From Pseudomonas chlororaphis subsp. chlororaphis (lineage in GTDB: Bacteria > Pseudomonadota > Gammaproteobacteria > Pseudomonadales > Pseudomonadaceae), in contig NZ_CP027712.1 in NCBI RefSeq assembly GCF_003945765.1, forward strand, positions 2,480,001 through 2,544,000: a stretch of 64,000 bases of DNA, written 5' to 3'. Under the pieces are notes generated by a model, which searched no databases, had not been told where the DNA came from, and saw nothing but the letters and a program-made list of their open reading frames with translations. This document shows, in pieces, positions 62,587 to 64,000 of the stretch. Numbering within the stretch: position 1 is the first letter of the stretch; the number at the start of each line of letters is the position of its first letter. The translations under genes were made by a program, and so were the position numbers.

Positions 62587-62929
62587 TTGGCGAAATACTT
62601 AGAACCTCTATTAGTGAGGCGGCCGTTGGCGGCCGCTCATGTCCCCCCATCGATAATTCCTCGCCTTAATTTTTTATGATTGTAGTTCTGTTGTTTGCAC
62701 GAGAGAAGTGGCTATCTCGACCATGGCAACCACTCATTATTGTTGTGATTCGCATGAGGGTGATAATTTTTTAAAGTCTGGCTCCTTCCAAGCAGTTATT
62801 GGTAATTACTTTTCTAGAACGTTAGCTTGATACTATTTATGCTCCAAAGGTCAGCATTGTAGCGTTAGTAGGAAGCTATCAAGTTTCGGAAGGCTGTACT
62901 GGTGGATATATGCTTCTAAAATAGTCTGG
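62587..62929. other. AT-rich intergenic stretch, no gene seen
   Basis: 343 bases, clearly more AT-rich than the left flank. CCGCCAACGGCCGCC-type symmetry (62621-62635) follows puuR and could act as a terminator hairpin without a T run. No frame longer than a few codons looks coding. It marks the change to the low-GC gene on the right. Confidence 0.45.
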
Positions 62930-64000
62930 TCACGGGCTCAAAGGTCGATATGGTTTTGCAGTTCCGTTTTTGTGGCGTCGATCAGTTGTCCGCGCCGAAA
63001 CTCTCTGTAATATTACGTCCATGTCCGCGCGTACTGCGGCGATCCATTCAAACAAACCAGTTGGTTCTATGGTGATAAGTCTGGAGTCGCTGGCTTTTAG
63101 CTCAGTCAAAATTAATCGGCAGATTTTCATCCATCCTGGATGATCGCGCTGAACCTCCTCTCTAATTTCTATGGCAACCGACTCACTCTCTAATAGGGTT
63201 ACTAATGCCATCTGTGAAAGGTAAACGTTGTCACTAAATACCAATCTATAATGAGCTATACCTGCGGCGCTAACTCGGATCAGTGAGTCGTCGTTTAACG
63301 CCTTTTCGGAAGGGTCATATATCTCTAGTAGTCCACGGCCGAAAAGACGATCAACGAAGTATCGAAAACTTTCTCGAGCTATATTCAGTGCAGAAAAAAT
63401 AGCCCATAACTCTGACATCCTTATAAAGCGATCACGAGTAGTTGCCGCTCGATCATCAGTGCTCATAAGAAACCTTAAAATGTAAAGTGCCATCAGCGGT
63501 GAAGATACAGATCCTGCAGGGCGGGCAAATATATTAGTGATAAAGCTATGTTTGTCCTCATCAAATAGGGAGCCTTTCTGAAGGATGAGTGCATTCAGAA
63601 AATCTGTCCTTCTTGGGGTTAGTTCCCCGCGTGCGACATATAGTCTTAGTAGTTGATCAAGACCTATCCAAGGTGATGAAAGTATTGATCCTGCTAACTC
63701 AAGGCTGCGTCTCACATCATAATTACAGAGCTTGCCTATAATCGTAGTGACATCAGAGGTAACAACAAAAATTGATTCGACAGTTGCGCAGAAATACTCA
63801 AGGTGGGGGATCTCAAGTTTCCATCCAGGCCCGACTAAACCACTCAGGCGTTTACGAACATGCCCCTCCATTACCTGATTAGTTCTTAGTACCTCTAATC
63901 TTTTAGCAAAGACCTCTTTGAGACTAGGTACTGGTAGGAAAAAAGCCCTAGAGTGGAAGCTTTGTAGAGGGCCAGCCTTGCTCAATGACCAAACAGTTGT
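62930..64000 (-). CDS. Unrecognised protein, C-terminal part (5' end outside window), possible P-loop NTPase tail
   Basis: The frame reads leftward, is open at base 64000, and stops at 62930, so about 356 C-terminal residues are seen. It is markedly lower in GC than the rest and uses A/T-ending codons freely, suggesting acquired DNA. The segment TVWSLSKAGPLQSFHSRAFF followed by PSLKEVFAKRLEVLR resembles the part of STAND/ORC-like NTPases between sensor 1 and the lid. DVRRSLELAGSILSS is like an ORC/AAA sensor-2 helix, and what follows looks winged-helix-like. No Walker A is within the window. A defence-related ATPase is possible, but this is inference. Confidence 0.7.
   Translation of the reverse strand, partial: TTVWSLSKAGPLQSFHSRAFFLPVPSLKEVFAKRLEVLRTNQVMEGHVRKRLSGLVGPGWKLEIPHLEYFCATVESIFVVTSDVTTIIGKLCNYDVRRSLELAGSILSSPWIGLDQLLRLYVARGELTPRRTDFLNALILQKGSLFDEDKHSFITNIFARPAGSVSSPLMALYILRFLMSTDDRAATTRDRFIRMSELWAIFSALNIARESFRYFVDRLFGRGLLEIYDPSEKALNDDSLIRVSAAGIAHYRLVFSDNVYLSQMALVTLLESESVAIEIREEVQRDHPGWMKICRLILTELKASDSRLITIEPTGLFEWIAAVRADMDVILQRVSARTTDRRHKNGTAKPYRPLSP

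Overview
The window looks like chromosomal DNA of a fluorescent-group Pseudomonas (P. fluorescens / P. protegens / P. chlororaphis type). Coding DNA is GC-rich with strongly G/C-ending codons. The gene families are typical of that group, and intergenic gaps carry its usual palindromic REP-type repeats. The species call is inferred from gene content and repeats; no rRNA or marker gene is present.

Layout. (1) 1-3596: a cut-off FAD monooxygenase, a LysE exporter, a VOC protein, a DUF1615 lipoprotein, and a secreted protein made of nine 13-residue repeats. (2) 3730-14356, all leftward: tonB-exbB-exbD, a TonB-dependent receptor broken by a one-base frameshift, then yejA-yejB-yejE-yejF. Together these would form a complete outer-to-inner-membrane import route, probably for a peptide-like compound. 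(3) 14357-16000: about 1.6 kb without a convincing gene. (4) 16025-17443: a DUF4349 lipoprotein and a thioesterase. (5) 17613-26145: an RNA-repair locus. rtcR faces a sigma-54 promoter, followed by rsr (Ro60 homologue), a tandem run of five Y-RNA-like genes, rtcB, a HEAT-repeat gene, a rlaP-type nucleotidyltransferase and rtcA. The Y-RNA run is the most remarkable part: the copies share covarying helices but carry graded amounts of a tRNA-like module.

(6) 26189-32616: a GST, a DUF3144 protein, a three-repeat probable beta-trefoil protein, divergent lysA/lysR, an MFS transporter and an unknown helical periplasmic protein. (7) 32964-36611: thiolase and CoA-transferase A/B with a divergent LysR regulator (acetoacetate or dehydrocarnitine use). 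(8) 36608-42132: a sirtuin, an LTA-synthase-like sulfatase, and an AbrB-family transporter with a divergent LysR. (9) 42244-42800: parD with a frameshifted parE. (10) 43015-48888: a DUF2271 protein, a PepSY-flavodoxin-reductase fusion, ApbE and a divergent two-component system, likely a flavin-dependent periplasmic reductase module. (11) 48943-51628: CBS protein, sarcosine/N-methyltryptophan oxidase, DUF2867 protein and tandem REP doublets. (12) 51796-62586: polyamine uptake (ABC transporter) and gamma-glutamylputrescine catabolism (puuD, puuA, puuC, puuB) with a PuuR-type regulator. (13) 62587-64000: an AT-richer stretch holding the 3' part of an unrecognised gene, probably acquired DNA continuing beyond the window.

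Two genes (the TonB receptor and parE) are disrupted by one-base changes in homopolymers, so assembly error must be excluded before calling them pseudogenes.
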